This document shows positions 1 to 9,568 of a DNA stretch of 64,000 bases, in pieces. Origin of the DNA: Actinomycetota bacterium (GTDB lineage: Bacteria > Actinomycetota > Nitriliruptoria > Nitriliruptorales > JAHWKO01). The translations under genes and the position numbers were made by a program. Under the pieces are notes generated by a model that was not told where the DNA came from, ran no database searches, and saw only the letters and a program-made list of their open reading frames with translations. The stretch spans positions 1-64,000 of the forward strand of contig JAHWKW010000012.1 in assembly GCA_019347675.1 (NCBI GenBank). Direction: 5' to 3'. Within the stretch, counting starts at the first letter, position 1. Each line of letters starts with the position of its first letter.

Positions 1-1030
<1,030 letters not shown>

Positions 1031-1402
1031 GGAGCACTGAATACGGCGTCACGGGAGGTTCGTTCCCGTGCACGGCCGTCGGATGCGACGTAGACCACTG
1101 GCTATTCACGTCGCGGCAGTCGACCCCCGCCCGGGGAACCTCGCCGATCCCGTCCACGGGATCGGGCAAACCGAGGGATGACCGGGCCGTGGGAAGACTC
1201 CTCGACCGTGGGCACGCTATGCAGCTTTGAGGGATCGGAGATCCTTCACACGACGCTGTCTCCGATCATCGGAACCGCCCGGCAGGTCCGGGCAGGCCGG
1301 TCCGTCGGAGACGTTGCGTGACCCTTGAGAACTCCATAGCGAGCGCGAGCATCTAATAACACACAGTTCACTCGAATTGTGAACGTGGCCAACTCTCAGA
1401 GT
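1031..1402 (+). other. 16S-23S internal transcribed spacer, no tRNA
   Basis: A 372-nt spacer. I looked for tRNA-Ile and tRNA-Ala folds and T-loop GTTCRA motifs in a cloverleaf context and found none. It holds an imperfect hairpin closed by GTCTCCGA (1258-1265) and TCGGAGAC (1305-1312), a TTGAGAACTC box-like element at 1325-1334, and the 5' arm of the 23S processing stem at 1329-1350. A short hairpin GTTCAC/GTGAAC lies just before the 23S start (about 1366-1384). Confidence 0.8.
1329..1350 (+). other. 23S processing stem, 5' arm
   Basis: These 22 nt are the exact reverse complement of 6044-6065, just past the 3' end of the 23S. The pairing would close a long helix around the 23S precursor. 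Such helices are the usual RNase III-type substrate for rRNA maturation. The perfect match over 4.7 kb is seen directly; the processing role is inferred from rRNA operons generally. Confidence 0.85.
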
Positions 1403-1948
1403 TGGTTACGGCAAGCGAAAAAGGGCACTCGGTGGATGCCTTGGCATCAGGAGCCGACGAAGGACGTGGGAGCCTGCGATAAGCCCTGGGGAGCTGGCAA
1501 CCAAGCACAGATCCAGGGATGTCCGAATGGGGAAACCCGGCTGGGGTCATGCCCAGTCGTACCCGCCTGAACACATAGGGCGGGTGTCGGGAACCGGGGG
1601 AACTGAAACATCTCAGTACCTCGAGGAAGAGAAAGAAACATTCGATTCCCCTAGTAGTGGTGAGCGAACGGGGAACAGCCCAAACCGGAGCCGTGCGAAA
1701 GCTGGCAGGCGTTGCGGCGCCGGGGTTGCGGGACCATCCAGAGGGGGCTGCCACCCTCTCAGGGAGTTACCAAGTGCGCGTGTAGTCGAACGGGATGGAA
1801 AGCCCGGCCACAGACGGTAAGAGCCCGGTAGATGAAGCACGACGCACCTCCCGGATGGGATCCCAAGTAGTGCGGGGCCCGTGAAATCCCGTACGAATCT
1901 GCGAGGACCACCTCGTAAGGCTAAATACTCCCTGATGACCGATAGCGG

Positions 1949-1983
<35 letters not shown>

Positions 1984-2544
1984 GAGGGGAGTGAAAGAGA
2001 ACCTGAAACCGTGTGCCTACGAACCGTCGGAGCTCATCTTCGGATGGGTGACGGCGTGCCTTTTGAAGAATGAGCCTACGAGTTCGCTGTCAGTGGCGAG
2101 GTTAACCCGTCGAGGGGAAGCCGGAGCGAAAGCGAGTCCGAATAGGGCGTCCAGTCGCTGGCACGAGACCCGAAACCGAGTGAGCTACCCATGGGCAGGT
2201 TGAAGCGAGGGTAAGACCTCGTGGAGGACCGAACCGTTGTAGGTTGAAAACTGCTCGGATGACCTGTGGGTAGGGGTGAAAGGCCAATCAAACTCGGTGA
2301 TAGCTGGTTCTCCCCGAAATGCATCTAGGTGCAGCGTTGCGTGTTCCGTACTGGGGGTAGAGCACTGTTTGGGCTAGGGGGCCTACAAGCTTACCGAACT
2401 CAGGCAAACTCCGAATACCAGTACGCCACAACGCGGCAGTGAGACTGTGGGGGATAAGCTCCATGGTCGAAAGGGAAACAGCCCAGACCGACAGCTAAGG
2501 TCCCTAAATCAAGGCTAAGTGGTAAAGGATGTGGGATCGCAGAG

Positions 2545-2606
<62 letters not shown>

Positions 2607-3504
2607 AAGTGATCCTGCGCCGACAATGTAACGGGGCTAAGCCTTGTACCGAAGCTTCGGGTTTCGCGAACACATCTGGCGTGTAGGGGAGGCCCTGCAC
2701 GTTGGATTCGCGGAGCGGTAGGGGAGCATCGATACGCGGGTGAAGCGGCGGGGAAACCCAGTCGTGGACGCGTGTCGAGAGAGAATGTAGGCATGAGTAG
2801 CGAAAGGGGAGGGAGGAACTCCCCCGCCGATTGACCAAGGGTTCCTGGGGAAGGTTCATCCGCCCAGGGTAAGTCGGGACCTAAGGCGAGGGCGAGAGCC
2901 GTAGTCGATGGATAACAGGTTGATATTCCTGTACCACCATCTCCGCGCTTTTGCCGAACGCACCGTGCTAACCGCCTCTACGGAGGTGGGACCCCGGTGC
3001 AAGTAGGCCACCGAAGGGGTGACGGGGAAGGCTAGGGGATCCCGGGCGTTGGTTGTCCCGGGGTAAGCGTGTAGGCCGGGGTCCAGGAAAATCCGGACCC
3101 CACACAAGGCCGAGGCGCGATGCCGACCGATGAGGGAAGTCCCTGAAGCCATGCCCCCAAGAAAAGCCTCTAGGGAGTGGAGATGGTGCCCGTACCCTAA
3201 ACCGACACAGGTGGTCAGGTAGAGAATACCGAGGCGATCGAGTGAACTCTGGTCAAGGAACTAGGCAAATTGGCCCCGTAACTTCGGGAGAAGGGGCGCC
3301 ATCGGTGGTGACGGACTTCGCGTCCCGAGCTGCTGGTGGCCGCAGTGACCAGGCCCAAGCGACTGTTTACCAAAAACACAGCAGCGTGCTAACTCGCAAG
3401 AGGATGTATACGCTGTGACGCCTGCCCGGTGCCGGAACGTTAAGCGGAGGGGTTAGCCCGAGAGGGCGAAGCTCCAAAGCCAAGCGCCGGTAAACGGCGG
3501 CCGT

Positions 3505-4259
3505 AAACACCGTTGCGGCTCCAGTGGGGTAACCCGCTGGAACAAACCCTGCTATATGCTGGAAACCCCGAGCATCCGGCGGTACTCGTGCACGGGAACG
3601 TCACACCCCGGTGGTTCGATACGTGAACCAGCGGAGGTGACGACGTGCGCAGTGACAACCCGTCCGGTGCGGACGATCAGCAGGAAAGGCCCGGTCTTCG
3701 AGACTGGCTGGATGTGATCCCGTCTGACGTAGGCAACTACGTGGCGGGGTTCGTCGACGGAGAGGGAAGCTTCAACGTCCCAATCCGTCGAGAGCGTGAT
3801 CGTGGTCTGCCGTTCCGAGTGGGACTGTCCTTCAACGTGTCCCAGATCGGTGATGACCTGCCGCAGTTACTGCGGCGCGTCTTCATCGTCGGAACGGTGC
3901 GAGGTCGCGGCGATGGCGTCTTCTACTACAGAAGTCACCAAGCCCGACGATCTCATCTCGCGTGTCTTCCCGTTCTTCCAGCGGTTCCCGCTGCGAGGGA
4001 CGAAGAGACGCGACCTCGAGATCTTCGAGGAGATCGCGTGGCTCGTCCAGACAGGCCGGCACCTCACGCGCGAGGGCATCGAGACGGTACTCCGTCTCCG
4101 TGCACCCATGAACCGCGGAGGGAAGCGTCGGCGCAGCGATGAAGCGATCATCGCAGCGCTCGAGGAGTGGGAATCCTCAGAGGCCATACGCAGGGCTCCC
4201 TCGTGAAGCAGAGGGATGAAGATATGGTCCACGCCCCATAGCGATATGGGGGTTCCGTG
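3505..4259 (+). mobile_element. Group I intron 1 in 23S rRNA (after U corresponding to E. coli ~1911)
   Basis: A 755-nt intron. The 5' exon ends in U (3504) and the intron ends in G (4259), as group I splicing needs. The internal guide GCGGCT (3515-3520) pairs with exon GGCCGU through the diagnostic U-G wobble. GTT (3512-3514), directly before the guide, can pair with the first exon bases AAC (4260-4262) as P10. P7 strands are GGACGAT (3671-3677) and the S-type segment AAGATATGGTCC (4219-4230). P9 is a 7-bp stem CCCCATA/TATGGGG (4234-4251) capped by a GCGA (GNRA) loop. It carries a frameshifted LAGLIDADG gene. Boundaries follow from restoring the conserved rRNA sequence. The numbering is my mental alignment to E. 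coli. Confidence 0.92.
3645..4206 (+). pseudogene. LAGLIDADG homing endonuclease of intron 1, frameshifted
   Basis: A single-motif LAGLIDADG endonuclease of about 186 aa if repaired. Such proteins act as homodimers that cut the intronless rRNA gene and drive intron homing. The GTG start (3645) gives MRSDNPSG and the motif YVAGFVDGEGSF at about residues 32-43. This frame fails after TTC TAC TAC (3921-3929). The rest of the protein (EVTKPDDLIS, then FFQRFPLRG and a C-terminal HLTREGIE helix) continues in the next frame from 3931 to the stop at 4204. Removing the A at 3930 restores one frame that aligns along its length with the intron 2 protein. The reading frame begins before the P7 5' strand and stops before the S segment. 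This is either real decay or a one-base sequence error. Confidence 0.85.
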
Positions 4260-4271
4260 AACTATAACGGT

Positions 4272-5067
4272 TGGATACCACTAGCTACCGATACCGGCCG
4301 TTGTAAAACCTGGCTATATGCTGGAACACCCCGCGCATCTGGCGGTACTCGTTCATGTCACACCCTCTCCGTAGGGTTCGCTCAATCGGTAGATGGAGCG
4401 GGAACATGAGCAGTGACAATCTGACCAGTGGGGACGATCAGCAGGAAACTGCGAGCACACCGTTCGATCCATGGTGGGTCGTGGGGTTCGTGGATGGAGA
4501 GGGTTGCTTCTCCGTCTCGGTCCATCACAACTCACGGTTCGCGCTACGAACGAGGGGATGGCAGATCGCCCCTGTGTTCCATGCCTACCAGCATGAGAAC
4601 CACGGCGAGATCCTCCATCGACTCCGAGACTTCTTCGGTTGTGGGCATATCCGCCCGAAGGGACCTCGAAGTTCCGTGTTGACGTACGCGGTCCGCGCAC
4701 GTAGTGACCTGATCGGGAGCATCATCCCGTTCTTCGAGCGGTACCCGCTTCGGATAAAGATGGGCGACTTCCGCATCTTCGCTGAGGTAACACGGGCGAT
4801 GGAGCGGAAGGAGCACTTGACCGACGCGGGCTTCGAGCGCATCATCCGCCTTGCGTACTCGATGAATGAGAACGGCAAGCAGCGGAAGCGATCACTGGAA
4901 GACATCCTCGCAGGATCCTCAGAGACTGTACGCCAGGGAGGGCTCGATCTCGGAAGAGAAGAGCCCGGAAGATACAGTCCGATCCTCATGGCGACATGAG
5001 GAGTCAGGCAGAGATGACCTGACCCGCTCTCCGGCGAGCCAGTCGGAGTAGGCGAGTAACAAGGATG
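4272..5067 (+). mobile_element. Group I intron 2 in 23S rRNA (after U corresponding to E. coli ~1923)
   Basis: A 796-nt intron. The exon ends AACGGT (4266-4271) and the intron ends in G (5067) before CCTAAGG. The guide GCCGTT (4297-4302) pairs with AACGGU with a U-G at the splice site. P7 strands are GGACGAT (4432-4438) and AAGATACAGTCC (4969-4980). P9 is CCTCATG/CATGAGG (4984-5001) with a GCGA loop, followed by a GTCAGG/CCTGAC hairpin (5003-5022 region). P10 pairing looks weak. The insertion point is the same phosphodiester as the Chlamydomonas intron that encodes I-CeuI, whose target sequence is spelled out by exons 2 and 3. The core block 4313-4352 is nearly identical to 3551-3589 of intron 1, so the two introns share recent ancestry. 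Confidence 0.92.
4406..4999 (+). CDS. LAGLIDADG homing endonuclease of intron 2
   Basis: An intact single-motif LAGLIDADG endonuclease of 197 aa. ATG 4406 was chosen because MSSDNLTSGDDQQE lines up with the start of the intron 1 protein and a GGAG lies upstream at about 4395. An in-frame ATG at 4355 would add 17 residues. The LAGLIDADG helix VVGFVDGEG is at about residues 25-33, with the acidic metal ligand in the DGEG. C-terminal IIPFFERYPLR and HLTDAGFERI segments are typical of the family. The expected role is to cut intronless 23S genes near this site so that the intron is copied in. Cutting near an I-CeuI-like target is inferred from location only. The coding sequence spans both P7 strands of its own ribozyme, so translation and folding compete on the precursor. 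Confidence 0.9.
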   Translation: MSSDNLTSGDDQQETASTPFDPWWVVGFVDGEGCFSVSVHHNSRFALRTRGWQIAPVFHAYQHENHGEILHRLRDFFGCGHIRPKGPRSSVLTYAVRARSDLIGSIIPFFERYPLRIKMGDFRIFAEVTRAMERKEHLTDAGFERIIRLAYSMNENGKQRKRSLEDILAGSSETVRQGGLDLGREEPGRYSPILMAT

Positions 5068-5125
<58 letters not shown>

Positions 5126-5630
5126 CTTGGGCACTGTCTCGACCAGAGACTCGGCGAAATTGCACTGTGAGTAAAGATGCTCACTACGCGCAGCAGGACG
5201 GAAAGACCCCGGGACCTTTACTGCAGCTTGGTATTCGGATTCGGTACAGCGTGTGCAGGATAGGTGGGAGGCTGTGAAGCTCGGACGCCAGTCCGGGTGG
5301 AGCCAACCTTGGAATACCACCCTCGTTGTGCTGGGTTCGTAACCTGGACCCGTTATCCGGGTCAGGGACAGTGCCTGGCGGGCAGTTTAACTGGGGCGGT
5401 TGCCTCCTAAACAGTAACGGAGGCGCCCAAAGGTTCCCTCAGACCGGTCGGCAATCGGTCGTTGAGTGTAAAGGCACAAGGGAGCTTGACTGCGAGACCG
5501 ACAGGTCGAGCAGGTGCGAAAGCAGGGCTTAGTGATCCGACGGTGGCAAGTGGAAGCGCCGTCGCTCAACGGATAAAAGGTACCCCGGGGATAACAGGCT
5601 GATCTTGCCCAAGAGTCCATATCGACGGCA

Positions 5631-5672
<42 letters not shown>

Positions 5673-5676
5673 GAGC

Positions 5677-5762
<86 letters not shown>

Positions 5763-5788
5763 TGCGCGCGTTGGAGACTTGAGAGAGG

Positions 5789-5820
<32 letters not shown>

Positions 5821-6040
5821 CACCTCTAGTGTGCGGGTTGTTCCGCCAGGAGCATGGCCCGTTGGCTACGTGCGGAAGAGATAAGCGCTGAAGGCATCTA
5901 AGCGCGAAGCTTGTCTCAAGATGAGGTCTCCCACTCCCTCGAGGAGGTAAGGCCCCCAGTAGACGACTGGGTTGATAGGCCGGAGGTGGAAGCACGGCAA
6001 CGTGTGCAGCTGACCGGTACTAATAGGCCGAGGGCTTGCC

Positions 6041-6151
6041 GTAGCTCGCGCTCGCTATGGAGTTCATCGCAGGGTCTGCGGGACCGAAGGTCCGCGGCCC
6101 TGAGGGTGACGCATCGCACCGTCGCGGTGCGCTGACAACTTCAGAAGTGTG
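6041..6151 (+). other. 23S-5S spacer with 3' arm of processing stem
   Basis: Contains 6044-6065, the exact complement of 1329-1350, then a GC hairpin region around GGGACCGAAGGTCC (6079-6092) and a short inverted repeat GCACCG/CGGTGC (6116-6130). No tRNA is seen. Confidence 0.8.
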
Positions 6152-6268
6152 TTTCCGTGGCCATAGCGGAGGGGGTACACCCGGTCACATTCCGAACCCG
6201 GAAGTTAAGCCCTCCAGCGCCGATGGTACTGCGCTGGCAACGGCGTGGGAGAGTAGGTCGCTGCGGAA
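6152..6268 (+). rRNA. rrf: 5S ribosomal RNA
   Basis: About 117 nt. The ends TTTCCG and CGGAAA pair as helix I. Conserved 5S blocks are present: CACATTCCGAACCCGGAAG (6184 onward) and GATGGTACTGC, with the closing GGGAGAGTAGGTCG. Ends are set by the terminal helix and may be off by one or two bases. Confidence 0.95.
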
Positions 6269-6282
6269 ACCATCTCTTGATC

Positions 6283-6310
6283 GACGCCGCCCGCCACCGC
6301 GGGCGGCGTC
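6283..6310 (+). terminator. rRNA operon terminator
   Basis: A perfect 12-bp GC stem (6283-6294 with 6299-6310) closed by a CACC loop, 14 nt after the 5S. Only a short T-rich run (ATTTG) follows, as is common in high-GC genomes. Confidence 0.85.
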
Positions 6311-6460
6311 GCTGCATTTGTGGCCCGCGTGAGCGGTCGTCGGGCCGGGGCCGAACCAGGGTCGGGAGTCGTCTGGCCGAGCGCTGGCGCCGCGCCGGGA
6401 CGGCAGCCGACACACCCTGGGGGAGGGCAAGGCAGCAACAGCGAGGGACAGGAAAGGCCG

Positions 6461-7420
6461 GTGACGAGCGACCGACCACGACCAAGCGGCGGGCGTGGCG
6501 GTCAGCGTCGCGACCGGCAGGCCGGGAAGCCACCAGAAACCGGTGCGGACCGTGGGCATCTGGACCGCGACCGGCAAACGGAACGCCAACGCGAGGGCCG
6601 TGACCGTGGTGGCCAGGGTCGCGGCCGCGACAAGGACGCCGGGCACCAGCGGCGTGGCGGCCAAGGCGCGCGGCGGCCCGTGGGCATCGACCGCGCCGAG
6701 CGGACCGCCGGTGCGCCGCCGCTGCGTCGCGACGACCCGACGCCAGCGCCACCCAAGCCCGACTTCCCCAGCGACGTCGAGCCCGACCTGCCCGGGGGCG
6801 TCCTGCGAGAGCTCCGGCGGCACAGCCAGGACCCCGACGAGGTCGCCAGGGCCCTGACCCTCGCGGTCGCTGCGGTCGATGCGGGCGCCCCGGACCGCGC
6901 GCGTCCCTACCTGGAGTGGGCGAAGGCTGCCGCGCCCCGCGCGCCGAGCGTCCGCGAGACCCTCGGGGTGGCGCTCTACCACGCCGAGGACTGGTCGGGC
7001 GCACTCAGCGAACTGCAGACCTACCGGCGGCTGTCGGGCCGCAGCGACCAGAACCACTTGATCGGCGACTGCTTGCGTGGGTTGGGCCGGTCCGTGGGTC
7101 GGGTGGCTGAGGTCGTGCAGGAACTCGATCCCGACCGCGACGGCGAGGACCGCTACGCCGAAGGGATGATCGTTTGGGCCAGCGCTGTAGCCGACCACGG
7201 CGACCCCGGCGCGGGCCGGGCGGTGATCCGCCGGGCGCTGGACCGTCTCGGCCAGCCCACGGATCCCCAGGAACACCACCTGCGCCTGTGGTACGTCGCC
7301 GCGGACCTCGCGGAGCGTGACGGCGACCGCGACGACGCGGAACGGTGGTTGCGGCGGGTCGCAGCCGAAGACGACGACCTCTACGACGTGCGACAGCGCC
7401 TCGCGCGGCTCGCTGGGTGA
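6461..7420 (+). CDS. TPR-like protein with long disordered N-terminus
   Basis: 319 aa from GTG 6461, which has AGGAAAGG seven bases upstream; the open frame reaches back to 6320 without a better ribosome site. Residues 1 to about 95 are rich in Arg, Gly, Asp and Gln and look unstructured. The rest is helical repeats of tetratricopeptide type: alternating Ala-rich helices such as ALTLAVAAVDAGAPDRA, then DWSGALSELQTYRRLSG, then DAERWLRRVAAEDDD near the end. A protein of this kind often lies upstream of the HAD phosphatase/tlyA/nadK/recN cluster in Actinomycetota. The function is unknown; TPRs usually mediate protein contacts. It stands alone between the rRNA terminator and a convergent gene. 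Confidence 0.75.
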   Translation: MTSDRPRPSGGRGGQRRDRQAGKPPETGADRGHLDRDRQTERQREGRDRGGQGRGRDKDAGHQRRGGQGARRPVGIDRAERTAGAPPLRRDDPTPAPPKPDFPSDVEPDLPGGVLRELRRHSQDPDEVARALTLAVAAVDAGAPDRARPYLEWAKAAAPRAPSVRETLGVALYHAEDWSGALSELQTYRRLSGRSDQNHLIGDCLRGLGRSVGRVAEVVQELDPDRDGEDRYAEGMIVWASAVADHGDPGAGRAVIRRALDRLGQPTDPQEHHLRLWYVAADLAERDGDRDDAERWLRRVAAEDDDLYDVRQRLARLAG

Positions 7421-7451
7421 CGACCCACCCACGTTTCCGGGCCAGCGCGGA

Positions 7452-8423
7452 TCACCCGACCGGGGTCAGCGTGCCCTCGTCGCGTCGGCGGAAGTACCGC
7501 AGGAACCCGGCAGCGTTCGAGCGGAACCCCGACAGCAGCTGGACCCGTTCCTCGGCGTGCGGATCGCCGGGGACGAGCCCCGGGTCGACCTCGTCGGCGA
7601 AGCGCTGCACCAACGTCTCGGTGACGTGGTCGAGCTCGTCGTGCTCCTGGTAGGCGGCCTCGGCGGTCGCCGCCCACAGATGCAGCCGCTGGATGGCGTC
7701 CTGTAATGCGTCCACGGGCGGGTCGAGAGGGCCGTAGTGCGCCAGGTACAGGCGGGTGAGGTCCCGCTCGAGGTAGCGGCTCAGCGACCGCGTCGCCGCC
7801 TCCAACTGGAAATCCGGAGGCGGGGTCGCGGGGCGCAGCTCACGCATCCCCGGCAGCTTCACCCCGACCGAGTCCCCGGCGAAGATCGCGCCGGTCGCGT
7901 GGTCGAAGATGCCGATGTGGTGCTTGGCGTGGCCGGGGGTGTACAGAAGCTCCAGCGTGCGGCCACCGCCGAGTTCCAACGTGTCCCCGTCTGCAACCGC
8001 CAGGAGCCGGTCGCCCTCGATCGGGGTGCAGGCGCCGTAGACGCGGTCCATGACCTCGCCGTAGACGCGCCGCGACGACTCGTTGAGCTTCTCGGGGTCG
8101 TGCAGGTGGGGAGCGCCGACCTCGCTCACGACGATGGTCGCCGACGGGAACGCCGCGGCGATGTCACCGGCCCCGCCGGCGTGGTCGAGGTGGATGTGGG
8201 TGACGACCAGGTATGCCAGGTCGCTGGGATCGAGGCCGATCTCGTGCAGCGCGGCGACCACGTGCTCGATCGACAGCGCCGGTCCGCACTCGATCAGCGT
8301 CGGGCGCGGCGCGGGCAACAGGTACCCAGCGGTGACCTGCGTCATCCCGCCGGTCATCGTGTCGATGCCGACGACGTCGTCGGCGAAGTGCTCCACCCGC
8401 GTGCGCGAGACGTCGTCGTTCAC
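7452..8423 (-). CDS. MBL-fold metallo-hydrolase
   Basis: 323 aa. GTG at 8423 was chosen because GGAGG sits seven bases upstream; the open frame continues to 8966 but codes for low-complexity sequence. The zinc motif HIHLDH is at residues 76-81, a second ligand lies in TPGHAKHH, and an acidic ligand in FAGDSVG. The N-terminal part places it with glyoxalase II-like or lactonase-like MBL hydrolases rather than RNases. The C-terminal ~90 residues are helical, as in the quorum-lactonase/thioesterase-like subgroup. The substrate is not predictable. It converges with the TPR gene (31 nt apart) and diverges from the CDF exporter. Confidence 0.85.
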   Translation of the reverse strand: MNDDVSRTRVEHFADDVVGIDTMTGGMTQVTAGYLLPAPRPTLIECGPALSIEHVVAALHEIGLDPSDLAYLVVTHIHLDHAGGAGDIAAAFPSATIVVSEVGAPHLHDPEKLNESSRRVYGEVMDRVYGACTPIEGDRLLAVADGDTLELGGGRTLELLYTPGHAKHHIGIFDHATGAIFAGDSVGVKLPGMRELRPATPPPDFQLEAATRSLSRYLERDLTRLYLAHYGPLDPPVDALQDAIQRLHLWAATAEAAYQEHDELDHVTETLVQRFADEVDPGLVPGDPHAEERVQLLSGFRSNAAGFLRYFRRRDEGTLTPVG

Positions 8424-8608
8424 TTCCAACCTCCGGGGCGGCACTGGGACCTGCGTCCGCGTCGCGTGGTCCGACGCTACTTCAGCAGCTGCCTCGGTTG
8501 CTGACGCGGGCGCCATGGACGACGTCGGGCCGACCGGAAGGCGTTTGCGCGCGATCAGCGGCGTGCCCATGCTGCGACCGACAACGTTGGCCGACCGTGG
8601 GAGATGCC

Positions 8609-9538
8609 GTGGCGCAGCGTCACCGTCTGCCCGCCGCGGGCGGTGTGGCCGGGATCCGCCACCGTCAGCGGCGTGCGCTGGTCGTGGCGCTGGTCGCCAA
8701 CGGATCCTTCCTCGTGGTGGAGTTCGTCGGCGGTTTGCTGTTCCGTTCGCTGGCGCTCCTGGCAGACGCCGCGCACATGCTGTCCGACGTGGCCGCGCTG
8801 ACGATCGCACTGGTGGCCCAGCGCCTGATCGAACGTCCGGCGACCAACCGGCACAGCTTCGGACTGCAGCGCGCGGAGGTCCTCGGCGCGCAGGCCAACG
8901 GGCTGGTGCTGTTCGCCGCGTCCGCGTGGATCCTGTACGAGGCTGTCCGCCGCATCGGCGCGCCACAGGAGGTCCGAGGAGGCGGTCTGGTGGCGGTCGC
9001 CGCGGCAGGCCTGGTGGTCAACCTCGCGTCGGCGTACGCCTTGCACCGGGTGCGCGACCACAGTCTCAACATCCGCGGGGCTCTGGCGCACCTGCTGGCC
9101 GATGCCGTGGGGTCGGTCGGGGCGCTCCTGGCGGGGGTCGCGGTCGTCTTGTGGCGGGCCAACTGGGTCGACCCGGCCGTGTCCATGGGCGTCGCGCTGC
9201 TGGTGCTGTGGTCGGCGTACCGGCTCCTGCGCGAGACGACGCACGTCCTGCTCGAGGGAACACCCCAGCACCTGGACATCGACGAACTGCAGGCCGCGAT
9301 GCTCGAACACGCGGGGGTCGAGGCGGTGCACCACCTGCACGTGTGGAGCATCGCGTCCGACGTGCCGTCGCTGTCGGCGCACGTCGTGCTCCGTGAGGAG
9401 CTCAGCCTCCACGACGCCCAGATCCTTGGCGACGAGCTCCGAGCCCGCCTCGAGAACGACTTCGGGATCGGGCACACCACCCTCGAGCTCGAGTGCCACG
9501 TCTGCGGGCCAGAAGCCGACGACGAGCTGTTGTTGTAG
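8609..9538 (+). CDS. Cation diffusion facilitator metal exporter
   Basis: About 309 aa. GTG 8609 was chosen for the GGAG five bases upstream; the frame is open from 8498. It has six predicted membrane segments starting near residue 23. The metal site lies in TM2 (D53, H56, D60 in LADAAHMLSD) and TM5 (the HLLADAVGS segment). A cytoplasmic domain of about 80 residues begins around LEGTPQHLDIDE, with HLHVWS typical of CDF dimerisation. The family exports Zn2+, Co2+ or Cd2+ in exchange for protons. The TM2/TM5 His-Asp set suggests zinc or cadmium rather than the Asp-only manganese type. Confidence 0.9.
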   Translation: MAQRHRLPAAGGVAGIRHRQRRALVVALVANGSFLVVEFVGGLLFRSLALLADAAHMLSDVAALTIALVAQRLIERPATNRHSFGLQRAEVLGAQANGLVLFAASAWILYEAVRRIGAPQEVRGGGLVAVAAAGLVVNLASAYALHRVRDHSLNIRGALAHLLADAVGSVGALLAGVAVVLWRANWVDPAVSMGVALLVLWSAYRLLRETTHVLLEGTPQHLDIDELQAAMLEHAGVEAVHHLHVWSIASDVPSLSAHVVLREELSLHDAQILGDELRARLENDFGIGHTTLELECHVCGPEADDELLL

Positions 9539-9568
9539 CAGGCGACGCCAGGAGTCGATCCTGAGCGG

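Noticed and set aside
1031-1402. tRNA-Ile or tRNA-Ala in the 16S-23S spacer
   Set aside because: No cloverleaf or T-loop in context; hairpins there are processing stems.
3505-5067. Archaeal-type bulge-helix-bulge introns, because LAGLIDADG genes also occur in those
   Set aside because: U at the 5' exon end, G at the intron end, guide pairings with U-G, and P7/S segments all fit group I; no bulge-helix-bulge was needed.
3505-5067. Intervening sequences of the excised, non-spliced kind seen in some 23S genes
   Set aside because: Such IVS lie in hairpin loops of variable helices and lack group I core motifs; these interrupt the essential helix 69.
6185-7432. Long minus-strand frames over the TPR gene (for example a 415-codon frame)
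   Set aside because: GC-rich shadow frames with low-complexity Arg/Ala/Gly content and no recognisable domain; the plus frame has coherent helical repeats.
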